DNA from: an uncultured Lachnospiraceae bacterium
GTDB taxonomy: Bacteria; Bacillota; Clostridia; Lachnospirales; Lachnospiraceae
Length of the DNA: 64,000 nucleotides
NCBI GenBank assembly: GCA_947625775.1
Contig: CANQPM010000009.1
Location: 1-64,000 of the forward strand
Direction: 5' to 3'
Part shown: positions 28,313 to 37,381 of the stretch, piece after piece
How positions within the stretch are numbered: position 1 is the first letter of the stretch
How the letters are laid out: the number at the start of each line of letters is the position of its first letter
Notes under the pieces: model-generated
The model's database searches: none
What the model saw: the letters and a program-made list of their open reading frames with translations, nothing else
What the model was told of the DNA's origin: nothing
Position numbers and translations under genes: made by a program

Positions 28313-29224
28313 ATGAAGCTTAATACAAAAATAAAAATAGCGGGCGTTGAGTTCAAAAATCCTGTAATGACGGCATCAGGCACATTTGGCTCGGGCATGG
28401 AATATTCGGAATTTACGGATTTAAACCGCCTCGGCGCGGTAGTGACAAAAGGTGTGGCAAATGTGCCGTGGGAGGGAAACCCTACCCCACGCGTGTGCGA
28501 GACATACGGCGGCATGCTCAATGCCATAGGGCTTCAAAATCCTGGGCTTGACGTGTTTATAGAGCGGGATATCCCGTTTCTTAAAAAATTTGATACCAAA
28601 ATAATAGTGAACGTGTGCGGGCGCTCCATAGCTGACTATGTGGAGGTTGTGGAGGGGCTTTCGGACCAGCCTGTTGATATGCTGGAAATCAATGTTTCCT
28701 GCCCGAATGTGAGCCATGGAGGCATAGCTTTTGGACAAAATCCCGACTGCCTGTTTGAGATAACAAAGGAAATAAAGGCAAAGGCAAAGCAGCCGATTAT
28801 CATGAAGCTTTCACCGAATGTGACCGACATAGCTGAGATGGCAAAGGCGGCGGAGGCGGCGGGAGCGGACGCCATTTCGCTGATAAACACTATTACGGGA
28901 ATGAAGATTGATATACACAGACGCAAATTTGCGCTGGCAAACAGGACAGGAGGGCTGTCAGGACCTGCGATAAAGCCCGTAGCGGTAAGAATGGTATATC
29001 AGGCGGCAAATGCCATAAAGCTGCCGATTATCGGCATGGGCGGCATAGCCACAGCCGATGACGCGATAGAGTTTATGCTCGCGGGCGCGACGGCTGTTGC
29101 CGTGGGAATGATGAATTTTGTCAATCCCTACGCGACGGGGGAGATAGTAAGCGGTATTGAGGACTATATGCGCCGCTATGATATCAGGAATATTTCTGAA
29201 ATAATCGGTGCAGTGACCGATTAA
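28313..29224 (+). CDS. pyrD: Dihydroorotate dehydrogenase, catalytic subunit (type 1B)
   Basis: A 303-residue FMN enzyme that oxidises dihydroorotate to orotate. NPVMTASGTFGSG opens the barrel, EINVSCPNVSHGG carries the catalytic cysteine of class 1B enzymes, and IIGMGGIATADDAIEF binds the FMN phosphate. It is paired with pyrK, as usual for the NAD-linked form. AGGAGG precedes the ATG. Confidence 0.95.
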   Translation: MKLNTKIKIAGVEFKNPVMTASGTFGSGMEYSEFTDLNRLGAVVTKGVANVPWEGNPTPRVCETYGGMLNAIGLQNPGLDVFIERDIPFLKKFDTKIIVNVCGRSIADYVEVVEGLSDQPVDMLEINVSCPNVSHGGIAFGQNPDCLFEITKEIKAKAKQPIIMKLSPNVTDIAEMAKAAEAAGADAISLINTITGMKIDIHRRKFALANRTGGLSGPAIKPVAVRMVYQAANAIKLPIIGMGGIATADDAIEFMLAGATAVAVGMMNFVNPYATGEIVSGIEDYMRRYDIRNISEIIGAVTD

Positions 29225-29306
29225 ACAAGGAATAAACAAACCCTTTTGGGAATACAATTAAGTACATCAGCTTGTAACTGTTTTGTATTTTCAGGAGGGT
29301 TTTTAT

Positions 29307-30884
29307 ATGGAGCTTTTAAAAAAGAATATTCATACCGAGAAAATAAAGTCAAAGGCAATGCTGCAGCTGCCGATGGAGGAGGACATAAACGTATCAGACG
29401 CAAAGCCTGATGTGGCGAGGATAATTTACAGCAGCGGAGACGTAAAAATCGAAGAAATCAAGATGGGAATGAACAAAATCTGGGTAAAGGGGCAGCTGTG
29501 CTATCAGATTTTGTATCAGGCGGAAGGCGCGGAAATCGGAAGTGCCGCGGGAATGGAAGGAGGACTTCCCTTTATGGAGGAAATCTACCTTGAGAGGCTT
29601 GAAGGGCAGGACAGGGTAGTGTGCTGCCCGCAGCTTGAGGATATGCGCGTACATATTATTAATTCAAGAAAGCTCAGTATTCAGGCGGTGGTAAGTCTGG
29701 AGCCGTGCGTGGAGGAAACTGTCACGGAGGAGCTATGTACGGAGCTTGAGGGCGCTGACGGCGCGGGGGCAGGCAGTGATAAGCTGGAATACAGAAAAAA
29801 ATTTGTTGATTATCTCGAAACAGAGGTTAAGAAAAGGGATTTGCTCCGTATTCATGAGGAGGCGAAGCTTGCGGCGGGAATGCCCGATATAGGCGAAATG
29901 GTCTGGAAAAGCCTTGACATTGGCAGCATAAGCTTTCACGCAGGAGATGAAAAGCTTGTTGTCACAGGCGAGCTTAATGTATTTATAGTGTACAATGAGG
30001 ACAATAGCGGAAAAGCAAACTGGTACGAAACAACAATACCATTCAGCGGAAATATAGAGTGCTCCAACAGCCGCGAGGGTATGCTTGCGGATATCAGCTA
30101 TGAAATAGGGCATGAGGAGATCACGGTGAGAGATGACGCAGACGGTGAGCCGAGAATTATCGGAGTAGAGGCGGCGCTGGAGCTTGAAATAAAAATTTTT
30201 TCAAGGGAGAGCTCGCCGATTGTAGCTGATGTCTACGGCGTAAGCTGTGAGGTAAATGCGCAGACTGCCGCGAAGGACTTCAGAAATATGCTTGCGGAGC
30301 TTAATATAGAGGAAAAGCTTGTCAGGAATATAAAGCTTGAGGAAACAGAGCCAAAGCTTTTGCAGATATGCCACAGCGACGCGAAGGTTGAGATTGAGGA
30401 CACAGTCTTTAAGGAAGACGGACTTACTATCAGCGGAAATATTACGCTGCAGGCGCTTTACACGTCAAGCGATGACGCGCAGGGTTTTTATCCGATAAAG
30501 GAGACGATACCGTTTGAGGTTGTAAGGCAGGTGGAGGGAATTGAAAATGCGGAGGTGGAGCAGTATTCGCTCTATGCGCAGACGGGAAGTCCGTCAATCA
30601 CGATTAAGGACAGCGCGCAGGTAGAGGCGAGGATAACTTTAAATCTTCATATGATTGTTTATGATACTAGGCAGGAGGATATTCTCACGGATTTGAAGAT
30701 TGCCCCGATAGATGCGGCGGTGCTTGAAAAGCTGCCAGGGTTTGCCATTTATTATGTAAAGCAGGGGGATTCGCTTTGGCAGATTGGGAAGAAGTATTAT
30801 GTGAGTGTTGAGCAGATTAAGGAGATAAATAATTTGAGTAGTGATGAGATAAAAGTTGGAGATAAATTGTTGATTGTGAAATAG
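29307..30884 (+). CDS. sipL: DUF3794 and LysM spore coat protein, SipL-like
   Basis: A 525-residue protein. The N-terminal and middle parts contain DUF3794-type (SPOCS) domains (MELLKKNIHTEK start, EEDINVSDAKPDVARI, later KIEDTVFKEDG-like repeats with ITLQALY). The last 48 residues are a LysM domain (YVKQGDSLWQIGKKYYVSVE ... IKVGDKLLIVK). The same layout is known for C. difficile SipL, which binds SpoIVA and places the coat. AGGAGGG lies nine bases before the ATG at 29307. It suggests a spore former. Repeat elements follow it. Confidence 0.82.
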   Translation: MELLKKNIHTEKIKSKAMLQLPMEEDINVSDAKPDVARIIYSSGDVKIEEIKMGMNKIWVKGQLCYQILYQAEGAEIGSAAGMEGGLPFMEEIYLERLEGQDRVVCCPQLEDMRVHIINSRKLSIQAVVSLEPCVEETVTEELCTELEGADGAGAGSDKLEYRKKFVDYLETEVKKRDLLRIHEEAKLAAGMPDIGEMVWKSLDIGSISFHAGDEKLVVTGELNVFIVYNEDNSGKANWYETTIPFSGNIECSNSREGMLADISYEIGHEEITVRDDADGEPRIIGVEAALELEIKIFSRESSPIVADVYGVSCEVNAQTAAKDFRNMLAELNIEEKLVRNIKLEETEPKLLQICHSDAKVEIEDTVFKEDGLTISGNITLQALYTSSDDAQGFYPIKETIPFEVVRQVEGIENAEVEQYSLYAQTGSPSITIKDSAQVEARITLNLHMIVYDTRQEDILTDLKIAPIDAAVLEKLPGFAIYYVKQGDSLWQIGKKYYVSVEQIKEINNLSSDEIKVGDKLLIVK

Positions 30885-30924
30885 GTATGTGATTGTGAAA
30901 TAGGTATGTGATTGGTAATAGGTC

Positions 30925-31151
30925 GCCCGAGCAGGGGCATATATCCCATTCAGACAAACGGAACTTAGATTTTCTTAGGCGTTGTACTTTTAACGCCTTA
31001 GAAAATCTTTCCGTTTTGATTGCGCTTAGTGGAAGGCGTAGCGGACACTAAGCTCAATGGCGCTGTAAAAGGAGCTGCGCTTTTACAGCTTATTTCGCTA
31101 AGTGCCGACGCCTTCCAAAGGTCTTCATGGGATATATGCCCCTGCTCGGGC
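30925..31151. repeat. Palindromic multi-hairpin repeat, copy C
   Basis: Full-length relative of copy A, 227 bp. Outer arms (30925-30955 with 31121-31151) read GGGGCATATATCCCAT and ATGGGATATATGCCCC, different from copy A but still fully complementary. Hairpin 1 keeps AGATTTTCTTAGG/CCTTAGAAAATCT with a changed tip (CGTT/AACG instead of TGCT/AGCA). Hairpin 2 ends in CTGTAAAAG/CTTTTACAG instead of GCGTTAAAAG/CTTTTAACGC. Confidence 0.9.
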
Positions 31152-31160
31152 TAGTGTATT

Positions 31161-31280
31161 GGAATGCGTAGCGGTATTAAGCTCAGTAGCGCTGTAAAAG
31201 GAGCTACGCTTTTACAGTTTGCTTCGCTAAGTGCCGACGCTTCCCAAAGGTCTTCATGGGATATATGCCCCTGCTCGGGC
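31161..31280. repeat. Partial tandem copy D of the palindromic repeat
   Basis: Copies hairpin 2 and the right arm of C, with the flank CTAGCGTATTGGAA. The left arm and hairpin 1 are missing, as with the partial copy beside A. Hairpin 2 has its own changes (TCAGTAGC; TTTGCTTCGC). Confidence 0.85.
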
Positions 31281-31783
31281 TAGCGTATTGGAACGCTGTA
31301 TGGTAGTAAGTTTAGTTTCTGTTTTACATTTGTGTGTTTGCACATTCGGAGCTGGCTATTTAAAGTTTATCTGCACGAGTTTTTCCTATTGGGGAGTGTA
31401 TAGTTGCATGACAGAATCAAGTTTCATGTGATTTTCGTAATCAGACAATGGTATTTCTTCCCGCGGATTAGCCATAATATCTCCTTCAACAACGCTAACT
31501 TTTTCATTAGCATAATACCACAATCACGCTTATTTTTCCATCACATTTTCATTAAATTTCTTCTCCTCCGCTTAGTCCTGCTGATAGTCTGCTGTCTGCC
31601 CTCGCCCCGCTGCATACGTTCAATTCATACATCACTGGTTCGTGTTAATGCTCTTTATCGCATTTCGTTTTCTTCAGACCGCTCAATGGTTTAATCATAT
31701 TAAATTTACAAATCGCGACAAATAAACTATAATATATTTACCACTATAAACACGAAATAAAATACACAAAGGAGCTTGCCGCA
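31281..31783. other. Spacer before the AAA ATPase gene
   Basis: About 500 bases with short reading frames (31231-31431, 31404-31694) that lack ribosome binding sites and protein-like composition. TATAAT at 31726-31731 could be the -10 of the next gene. No feature beyond this is supported. Confidence 0.45.
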
Positions 31784-32638
31784 ATGCTTTACCTTACCCA
31801 CTTTGAATTTACCTCCATTGCAATGGAAGAAGATTTTATTTTTAGGCAGAAAATGACCTGCTACGACACATATTATCCGTTTCAGGTGTTCACAAAAAAC
31901 AACTTGCAAATGCTTGATTTTGAGCCTGTTACGATACTCTATGGCGGAAACGGTTCGGGGAAAACTACGGCGCTGAATATAATCGCGGAAAAACTTTCGC
32001 TGAAACGCGATACGCTTTATAACCGTTCAAATTTCTTTGAAGATTACACAAAACACTGCAACTATCAGCTTCAAGGAAAACTGCCGTCGGGGAGCCGCAT
32101 TATCACGAGCGATGACGTATTTGATTTTATGCTCAATCTGCGCAGCATAAATGACGGGATAGACCGAAAGCGGGAGGAACTGTCTGACGAATATCTTGAA
32201 AATAAATATGCGCATTTCCAGATGAAGTCGCTTGACGACTACGAGAAGCTCAAAAGGGTGAATATGGCAAGAAGCAGGACAAAGTCAAAATATATCAGGG
32301 GAAACCTGATGGGCAATGTCCGTGAACAGTCAAACGGCGAAAGCGCTTTTATGTACTTTGTGGAAAAAATACAGGAAAATGCGCTCTATCTTCTTGACGA
32401 GCCAGAAAACAGCCTGTCGCCAAAACGCCAGCAGGAGCTTGTCGAATTTCTCGAAAACTCCGCAAGGTTTTTTGGCTGCCAGTTAATCATAGCGACACAT
32501 TCCCCTTTTATCCTTTCCATAAAAGGCGCAAAAATCTACGATATGGACGAAAATCCCGTAGACGTAAAGCGCTGGACACAGCTTGAAAATGTAAGGGTGT
32601 ATTATGATTTCTTTAAGGAGCATGAAGGGGAATTTTAG
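31784..32638 (+). CDS. AAA family (ABC-like) ATPase
   Basis: A 284-residue soluble ATPase of the SMC/ABC-like type: Walker A YGGNGSGKTTALN (about 54-66), a signature-like QSNGESAFMYF (about 187), Walker B LYLLDEPENSLSP (about 203) and an H-loop IIATHSPF (about 238). No membrane partner is present. Similar proteins occur alone or in defence systems; the neighbouring genes do not settle which. AAAGGAG precedes the ATG. Confidence 0.8.
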   Translation: MLYLTHFEFTSIAMEEDFIFRQKMTCYDTYYPFQVFTKNNLQMLDFEPVTILYGGNGSGKTTALNIIAEKLSLKRDTLYNRSNFFEDYTKHCNYQLQGKLPSGSRIITSDDVFDFMLNLRSINDGIDRKREELSDEYLENKYAHFQMKSLDDYEKLKRVNMARSRTKSKYIRGNLMGNVREQSNGESAFMYFVEKIQENALYLLDEPENSLSPKRQQELVEFLENSARFFGCQLIIATHSPFILSIKGAKIYDMDENPVDVKRWTQLENVRVYYDFFKEHEGEF

Positions 32639-32663
32639 GATTTAAAAGTGAATAAACTAATGG

Positions 32664-32692
32664 TTGACGCATGGGAAATTGTCTTTTAAAAT
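32664..32692 (+). promoter_or_regulatory. Promoter of the antitoxin-like gene
   Basis: TTGACG (32664-32669), 17 bases, TAAAAT (32687-32692). Confidence 0.6.
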
Positions 32693-32757
32693 ATAAATAT
32701 GAGAGCAGGGGTTGATATTGTCTAAACAGCCGCAGGGGCGGCAGAATGAGAGGGATT

Positions 32758-32976
32758 ATGAAAGAAATAGCAGGATATTATGATGGCAATACGGTAAGAC
32801 TGTTAGAGCCTGCGCCTAAGACAAAGCAGAATGTAATTGTTATGTTTGCTGACAATGAAGAAAATACATTTGATGAACTTCCTGTCGGAATATTAGCAGA
32901 TTATGCTGACACAGAGAAAAGGAAACTGGAGGAAGAGGCATTTGAGCGTGCTATGGTGGAAAAGTGTGTTATTTAG
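32758..32976 (+). CDS. Small antitoxin-like protein (DUF2281/AbrB-like form)
   Basis: A 72-residue protein that begins MKEIAGYYDGNTVRLLEP and ends in a charged helix (KRKLEEEAFERAM). A short beta start followed by a helical tail is typical of VapB/RelB-like or DUF2281 antitoxins. No partner gene follows; the next gene is an isomerase. An ATG at 32746 is possible, but GAGAGGG lies just before 32758. It could be an orphan antitoxin acting in trans. Confidence 0.55.
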   Translation: MKEIAGYYDGNTVRLLEPAPKTKQNVIVMFADNEENTFDELPVGILADYADTEKRKLEEEAFERAMVEKCVI

Positions 32977-33040
32977 TGCTATAATAAAAGAGAGCATTTT
33001 TATATAATAAAAATATCAATAAGAAAGGACTGGTACAAAA

Positions 33041-33679
33041 ATGAAAATTGCTTTAATCAATGAAAACAGCCAGGCGGCTAAGAACGCTATGGTCTGCGAG
33101 ACGCTCAAGAAGGTCGTAGAGCCTATGGGGCATGAGGTGTTCAACTATGGCATGTACTCAGCGGAGGACGAGCATCAGCTTACATACGTGCAGAACGGCA
33201 TACTGGCGGCGGTGCTTTTGAATTCAGGCGCGGCGGATTTTGTAATCACAGGCTGCGGTACGGGCGAGGGCGCGATGCTTGCGTGCAACTCTTTTCCAAA
33301 GGTGCTCTGCGGGCATATCGAATCGCCGCTTGACGCATATCTTTTCTCACAGGTAAACGACGGCAACTGCGTAGCGCTGCCATTTGCGGAGAATTTCGGC
33401 TGGGGCGGCGAGCTCAACCTCCAATACATTTTTGAGAAGCTTTTCTGTGCGCCAGGCGGCGGCGGATACCCCAAGGAGCGCGTAGTGCCTGAGCAGAGAA
33501 ACAAGAAAATCCTTGATGAGGTAAAGACCGTGACACACGCGGATATCTGCGACATTCTGCCTAAGCTTGACAGGGAGCTTTGCAAGGGCGCGCTGAGCGG
33601 AGAGAAATTTCAGGAGTATTTCTTTGCAAACTGTAAGTGCGATAAGATTGCCGAGGTTGTAAGGGAAATATTAAAGTAA
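33041..33679 (+). CDS. RpiB/LacA/LacB-family sugar isomerase
   Basis: A 212-residue isomerase: MKIALINENSQAAKN start and the RpiB-type catalytic block TGCGTGEGAMLACN (about 70-85), with a C-terminal extension of about 60 residues beyond ordinary RpiB. That length and layout resemble the DhuI group, which isomerises the unsaturated uronate from pectin or glycosaminoglycans, but this is an inference and a pentose or galactose 6-phosphate isomerase is possible. AAAGGACTGG lies before the ATG. A terminator follows. Confidence 0.75.
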   Translation: MKIALINENSQAAKNAMVCETLKKVVEPMGHEVFNYGMYSAEDEHQLTYVQNGILAAVLLNSGAADFVITGCGTGEGAMLACNSFPKVLCGHIESPLDAYLFSQVNDGNCVALPFAENFGWGGELNLQYIFEKLFCAPGGGGYPKERVVPEQRNKKILDEVKTVTHADICDILPKLDRELCKGALSGEKFQEYFFANCKCDKIAEVVREILK

Positions 33680-33693
33680 AGATTGACAGTAGC

Positions 33694-33732
33694 AACCGCC
33701 CGCAGATTCAGACAGTCCGCGGGCGGTTTTGT
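33694..33732 (+). terminator. Terminator after the isomerase gene
   Basis: AACCGCCCGC pairs with GCGGGCGGTT, followed by TTTG. Confidence 0.8.
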
Positions 33733-33801
33733 ATGAATAAGAATTGCTGCTTGTTGAGATAAAGCGAGGTATATGATTTATATGGAAAGGCAGGGGAAAT
33801 T

Positions 33802-33978
33802 ATGCTGCTTGACAAGATTTATTATACGGTGAGCCGCCTTGACGGTGATTATGCGTATCTTCAAAAAGAAGATGATGAGAGCGCTGAGCTTAAATGCGTC
33901 GCACGCGCGCTTTTGCCGCCTGAGACAGCGGAGGGCATGCGGCTTTTGTATGAGATGATGGAGTACAGCATTGTGTGA
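33802..33978 (+). CDS. Small protein, DUF3006-like
   Basis: A 58-residue reading frame with CAGGGGAAA as a likely ribosome binding site. It starts MLLDKIYYTVSRLDGDYAYL and ends LLYEMMEYSIV; the pattern R-x-D-G-D-Y-A at the start recalls DUF3006 proteins. No cysteines or membrane segment. Function unknown. It lies between a terminator and the dehydrogenase gene, 48 bases before the latter, so the two may be cotranscribed. Confidence 0.6.
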   Translation: MLLDKIYYTVSRLDGDYAYLQKEDDESAELKCVARALLPPETAEGMRLLYEMMEYSIV

Positions 33979-34026
33979 GGCTTCATTATTTTGATTTTTT
34001 AATGCTTAAAAAGGAGCAACGCTAAT

Positions 34027-35028
34027 ATGGGAAAAAATGTAAAAATACTTGTAATCGGCAAAGAGGGAAGGCTTGCGCAATACGCGCCCAAATGGGCGCA
34101 AATGGAGGACTATGATATAAGCTACGTGCCAATGGGAAACCCTGATGACGTCGCGATAGATGCAGGGAGAGACGCGGATTTTATGCTTGCCGACGCTATG
34201 GCAAAGGTATCTGAAAATTTGATAGCCAATATGCCGAACCTCAAAATGATTCATTCCGAGGGCGTAGGCTTTAACTTCTTTGACATAGAGGCAGCGCGGA
34301 AAAGGCACATTTACGTATGCAACTGTAAAGCGGCGAACGCAGGCGCTGTGGCAGAGCAGACGCTTCTTTTGATGCTGGGGCTTCTGCGGGATGTGGTAAA
34401 CGGTGACGCGCAATTTAGAAAAGGCGGGCAGATAAGCACAAAGGAAAACTATATGATAAACGGCAGCCTGCGTGAGCTTAGAGAGTGCACTGTAGGGCTT
34501 TTGGGCTTTGGGGATATAGCGCAGGCGACGGCACGTATGCTGCAGGCGTTTGGCGCAAGGGTGATTTACCACAACAGGACACGCAGGCAGGAGCTGGAGA
34601 ACGAATTAAAGGTGACATATGTGTCACAAAATGAGCTGCTGTCGCAAAGCGATATCATAAGCATTCATCTCAACTCTAACGAGGAAACATACCATACTGT
34701 GAACGAAAAGTTTCTGATGTCCATGAAAAAAGGCGCGTATCTGATAAATACGTCGCGCGGAGATTTGGTGGATTCCGAGGCGCTTATTGGGGCGATAGAA
34801 AGCGGGCATATCGCAGGGGCAGGGCTTGACACTGTATCGGGCGAGCCTGTAGGTCTTGACAATCCGCTTTTGGTGGCGCCTGATGAGGTAAAAAATAAAA
34901 TAATATTCAGCTGCCACATAGGCGGCATCACAGGTGGGGCGTTCAGACGCTGCCATGAAATGTTTTGGGAGAATGTAAAGCGGATGGAGCGCGGAGAATT
35001 GCCTGAGAGGGTAGTGAATTTGTGGTGA
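34027..35028 (+). CDS. D-isomer-specific 2-hydroxyacid dehydrogenase
   Basis: A 333-residue NAD(P)-dependent dehydrogenase. The Rossmann loop is GLLGFGDIAQATARML (about 155), and the later blocks are MKKGAYLINTSRGDLVDSEAL (arginine) and AGLDTVSGEPV (glutamate); the histidine of IFSCHIGG completes the active site. The substrate is not predictable; glycerate or phenyllactate-type acids are possible. AAAGGAG precedes the ATG. Confidence 0.88.
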   Translation: MGKNVKILVIGKEGRLAQYAPKWAQMEDYDISYVPMGNPDDVAIDAGRDADFMLADAMAKVSENLIANMPNLKMIHSEGVGFNFFDIEAARKRHIYVCNCKAANAGAVAEQTLLLMLGLLRDVVNGDAQFRKGGQISTKENYMINGSLRELRECTVGLLGFGDIAQATARMLQAFGARVIYHNRTRRQELENELKVTYVSQNELLSQSDIISIHLNSNEETYHTVNEKFLMSMKKGAYLINTSRGDLVDSEALIGAIESGHIAGAGLDTVSGEPVGLDNPLLVAPDEVKNKIIFSCHIGGITGGAFRRCHEMFWENVKRMERGELPERVVNLW

Positions 35029-35115
35029 TTTTTTGTTCCCCAATATCATTATGATTTAGAAACGAGAGATATTTGTAATAACCGTGGCTTTTTGGAAAAT
35101 GCGGAGGGAAATAGA

Positions 35116-35838
35116 TTGATACAAATAGCAATCTGCGATGATGAAAGCGAAGCTGTCATTCAGCATGAGAATATTGTAAAAAGCAGTCTGCAATCCTGTG
35201 GTATTGGTTATAAAATCGTAACCTACACGCAGAGCAGCAATCTTCTTTATGATATTACTGATGACCACTTTTTCTTTGACCTCATTCTGCTTGATATAGA
35301 AATGCCTGAAATGACGGGCATGGAGATTTCCGAAAAAATTAAGCCGCATTTGCCAAACGTGAAGATTATCTTTATCACGTCGCATATTGAGTATGCGATT
35401 GACGCTTTTGAATTGTCTATCTTCCGCTATGTACCCAAAAGTAATCTTACTGATCGTTTGGCATCTGCCGTATCAGATGCGGCAAAACTGATTGAGCTGG
35501 AAGCAGGGAAAGAGTATATCATTCAAGCGGCTGGACGCATGGAAAAAATACCATATAAAGACATTTTCTATATCAGGCGCGGCGGTGGTAAAAATTCAAT
35601 GATTGTTTCCAGTATGGGAATATCGAAGGTTAGAAAAAGTCTGCAGCAGATTTTTGATGAATTGGACACGTCAGAGTTTATATTCATTGACCGAGGCTGT
35701 ATCGTGAATATCATTCAGATTATGAAAATCAGCGACGGTATGGCATATCTCAAAAATGGCGAGGCGCTGCCTGTCAGCCGTTCCCATTTACAGGAGGTAA
35801 AGCGGCAGATCAATCAGTTTTGGGGAGCGCATATATGA
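35116..35838 (+). CDS. LytTR response regulator (AgrA/ComE type)
   Basis: A 240-residue regulator. The receiver domain holds AICDDESE (acidic pocket), LILLDIEMPEMTG (phosphorylated aspartate) and FITSHIEYAIDAFEL. The C-terminal LytTR DNA-binding domain runs from about 130 to 240 (KIPYKDIFYIRRGGGKNS ... INIIQIMKI-like block, LPVSRSHLQEV). The start is TTG at 35116 with GGAGGGA upstream; an upstream TTG at 35092 is less likely. It overlaps the kinase gene by four bases (ATGA) and probably controls the ABC transporter genes beyond. Confidence 0.88.
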   Translation: MIQIAICDDESEAVIQHENIVKSSLQSCGIGYKIVTYTQSSNLLYDITDDHFFFDLILLDIEMPEMTGMEISEKIKPHLPNVKIIFITSHIEYAIDAFELSIFRYVPKSNLTDRLASAVSDAAKLIELEAGKEYIIQAAGRMEKIPYKDIFYIRRGGGKNSMIVSSMGISKVRKSLQQIFDELDTSEFIFIDRGCIVNIIQIMKISDGMAYLKNGEALPVSRSHLQEVKRQINQFWGAHI

Positions 35839-37133
35839 TGAAATGGATTCAGATACTTTCTTCCCTTTTGGCAAATGGGCTGCGAATATTCCTTGGCTTG
35901 TATTTTGCAGTAAATATGCTGGAGCTTTCCTGGAATAGGAAAAAGGCTGCCGCCTTTTATGTCTGCGTAGTATGTGCAGCGGTTTGTATGACGGCGTTTT
36001 CATGTTTTACTATCCAGCAAACCTATATTGCAGGGGCAGAAACTATTATTTTAACAGTGATTTTATATTGTCTGTTTGCTGCAAAAACGCGGATGAGTCT
36101 GTTTGTTACGTTCTTTTATGAGATGACTGTCGCCCTTTGGGAATTTATTATATCTGCTGGACTTGGCGCTGCATTTCATTCAAATAGCTTTCTAAATGTA
36201 AAATCTTTTGGATATATGGCATCCGTTTGGATTGTTCGGTTGCTTATGCTTGGTATGGCGTTTCAGATTAAAAAGACATCTAAAAGAAATAATAAGCAGT
36301 CATCACGGGCAATAGCGGGAGCTGCATTAGCTGGTTTTTTAGGAGTAGTCCTTTTGTCTGGGCAAAATGCCATAGCCATCAGTGACGATCAATTGACTGT
36401 CTGGGTTATCTTCGCTCTGTTAATTCTTGTAGCAGTTTTGTTTTTCAGCCTTAATCGTCAATATGAAATGGAGAAGACAATCGCGCAGCTTGAAAAAGAT
36501 AAAAATGCGCTGCTTGCGCGCGACTATCAGAATTTAAAAAATACTTATTCCACTAACGCGAAAATGTTTCATGATTTTCATAACCATATGGAAGCGCTAT
36601 ATCGCTATCTGTCAAAGAGCAACATCGAAGAAGCAATGGAATACCTTAAAAACCTGCGAACCCCTATACAGAGTATTTCACAGACAGCATGGATAGGCGA
36701 CGAGGCAATCGACTATCTTATCAACAGCAAAATTGCCCTTGCCATTTCACAAAACATTCGGGTAAACACAAATATTGAATTTCCCCGTCATACAAATATA
36801 ATGAGTGTTGACTTGGTTGCGATTTTAGGGAATCTTCTGGACAATTCCATTGAAGCGGCAGGCGATGCAGAGGACAGTTTGCGTTTTATCAACCTGACAA
36901 TCCGCCGTATAAATAATATGATGGTTATCAAGGTGGAAAATGGGTGTGATGCTACGCCTGTCATGGCTGACGGAGATTTGCAGACTTCCAAAACAGATAA
37001 AGCCCTGCATGGCTGGGGATTAAAAAGTGTCCGCACCGCTGCGGAACACTACGATGGGACAATGGGAACCGAGTATAACAATCATATATTCCGCGCTGTT
37101 GTCACGTTATCTTTTGCGCCAGTAAAGGCATAA
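35835..37133 (+). CDS. GHKL sensor histidine kinase (AgrC-like)
   Basis: A 432-residue membrane kinase with about six membrane segments in the first 210 residues, a coiled coil (MEKTIAQLEKDKNALLA) and the phospho-acceptor region MFHDFHNHMEAL. The ATPase core has LGNLLDNSIEAA (N box) and HGWGLKSVR (G box). This type senses peptides or cell-wall stress. The ATG at 35835 overlaps the regulator's stop codon; GGGGAG is upstream. Confidence 0.9.
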   Translation: MMKWIQILSSLLANGLRIFLGLYFAVNMLELSWNRKKAAAFYVCVVCAAVCMTAFSCFTIQQTYIAGAETIILTVILYCLFAAKTRMSLFVTFFYEMTVALWEFIISAGLGAAFHSNSFLNVKSFGYMASVWIVRLLMLGMAFQIKKTSKRNNKQSSRAIAGAALAGFLGVVLLSGQNAIAISDDQLTVWVIFALLILVAVLFFSLNRQYEMEKTIAQLEKDKNALLARDYQNLKNTYSTNAKMFHDFHNHMEALYRYLSKSNIEEAMEYLKNLRTPIQSISQTAWIGDEAIDYLINSKIALAISQNIRVNTNIEFPRHTNIMSVDLVAILGNLLDNSIEAAGDAEDSLRFINLTIRRINNMMVIKVENGCDATPVMADGDLQTSKTDKALHGWGLKSVRTAAEHYDGTMGTEYNNHIFRAVVTLSFAPVKA

Positions 37134-37151
37134 TCATTATTTTCCGATGAA

Positions 37152-37184
37152 GCAGGCCGCCCGTTTTGGACGGTCTGCTTTTTG
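37152..37184 (+). terminator. Terminator after the two-component genes
   Basis: GCAGGCCGCCC pairs with GGACGGTCTGC (with G-U pairs), followed by TTTTTG. Confidence 0.75.
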
Positions 37185-37241
37185 TTACGGTGACGAGGAA
37201 GATGGCTCATGCCTGCATGAAGCCGTTTGGCGACCGCTTAC

Positions 37242-37340
37242 AATCCTTGGAAACGGCGGTTTGTTTCCGAGGATTCGTGGACAAAAAACAACCGATTATG
37301 GACAAATCGGTATGAGCATAGTTTTAACTGTATGCTATGA
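37242..37340 (+). promoter_or_regulatory. Cluster of inverted repeats before the exporter genes
   Basis: AATCCTTGGAAAC (37242-37254) pairs with GTTTCCGAGGATT (37263-37275), only one mismatch. ACCGATT (37291-37297) pairs with AATCGGT (37305-37311), and GCATA/TATGC follow (37316-37335). They lie in the leader of the small membrane gene and ABC genes and may be operators for the LytTR regulator or an RNA leader. Confidence 0.55.
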
Positions 37341-37381
37341 ATGTAGCCGTAACTTACACAAAAATCAATGGAGGTAATCTT

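Noticed and set aside
31231-31694. Forward reading frames between the repeats and the ATPase gene
   Set aside because: No ribosome binding site and no protein-like pattern. The first begins inside repeat D.
34006-34572. Reverse reading frame of 188 codons
   Set aside because: Opposite the dehydrogenase gene and overlapping its ribosome binding site.
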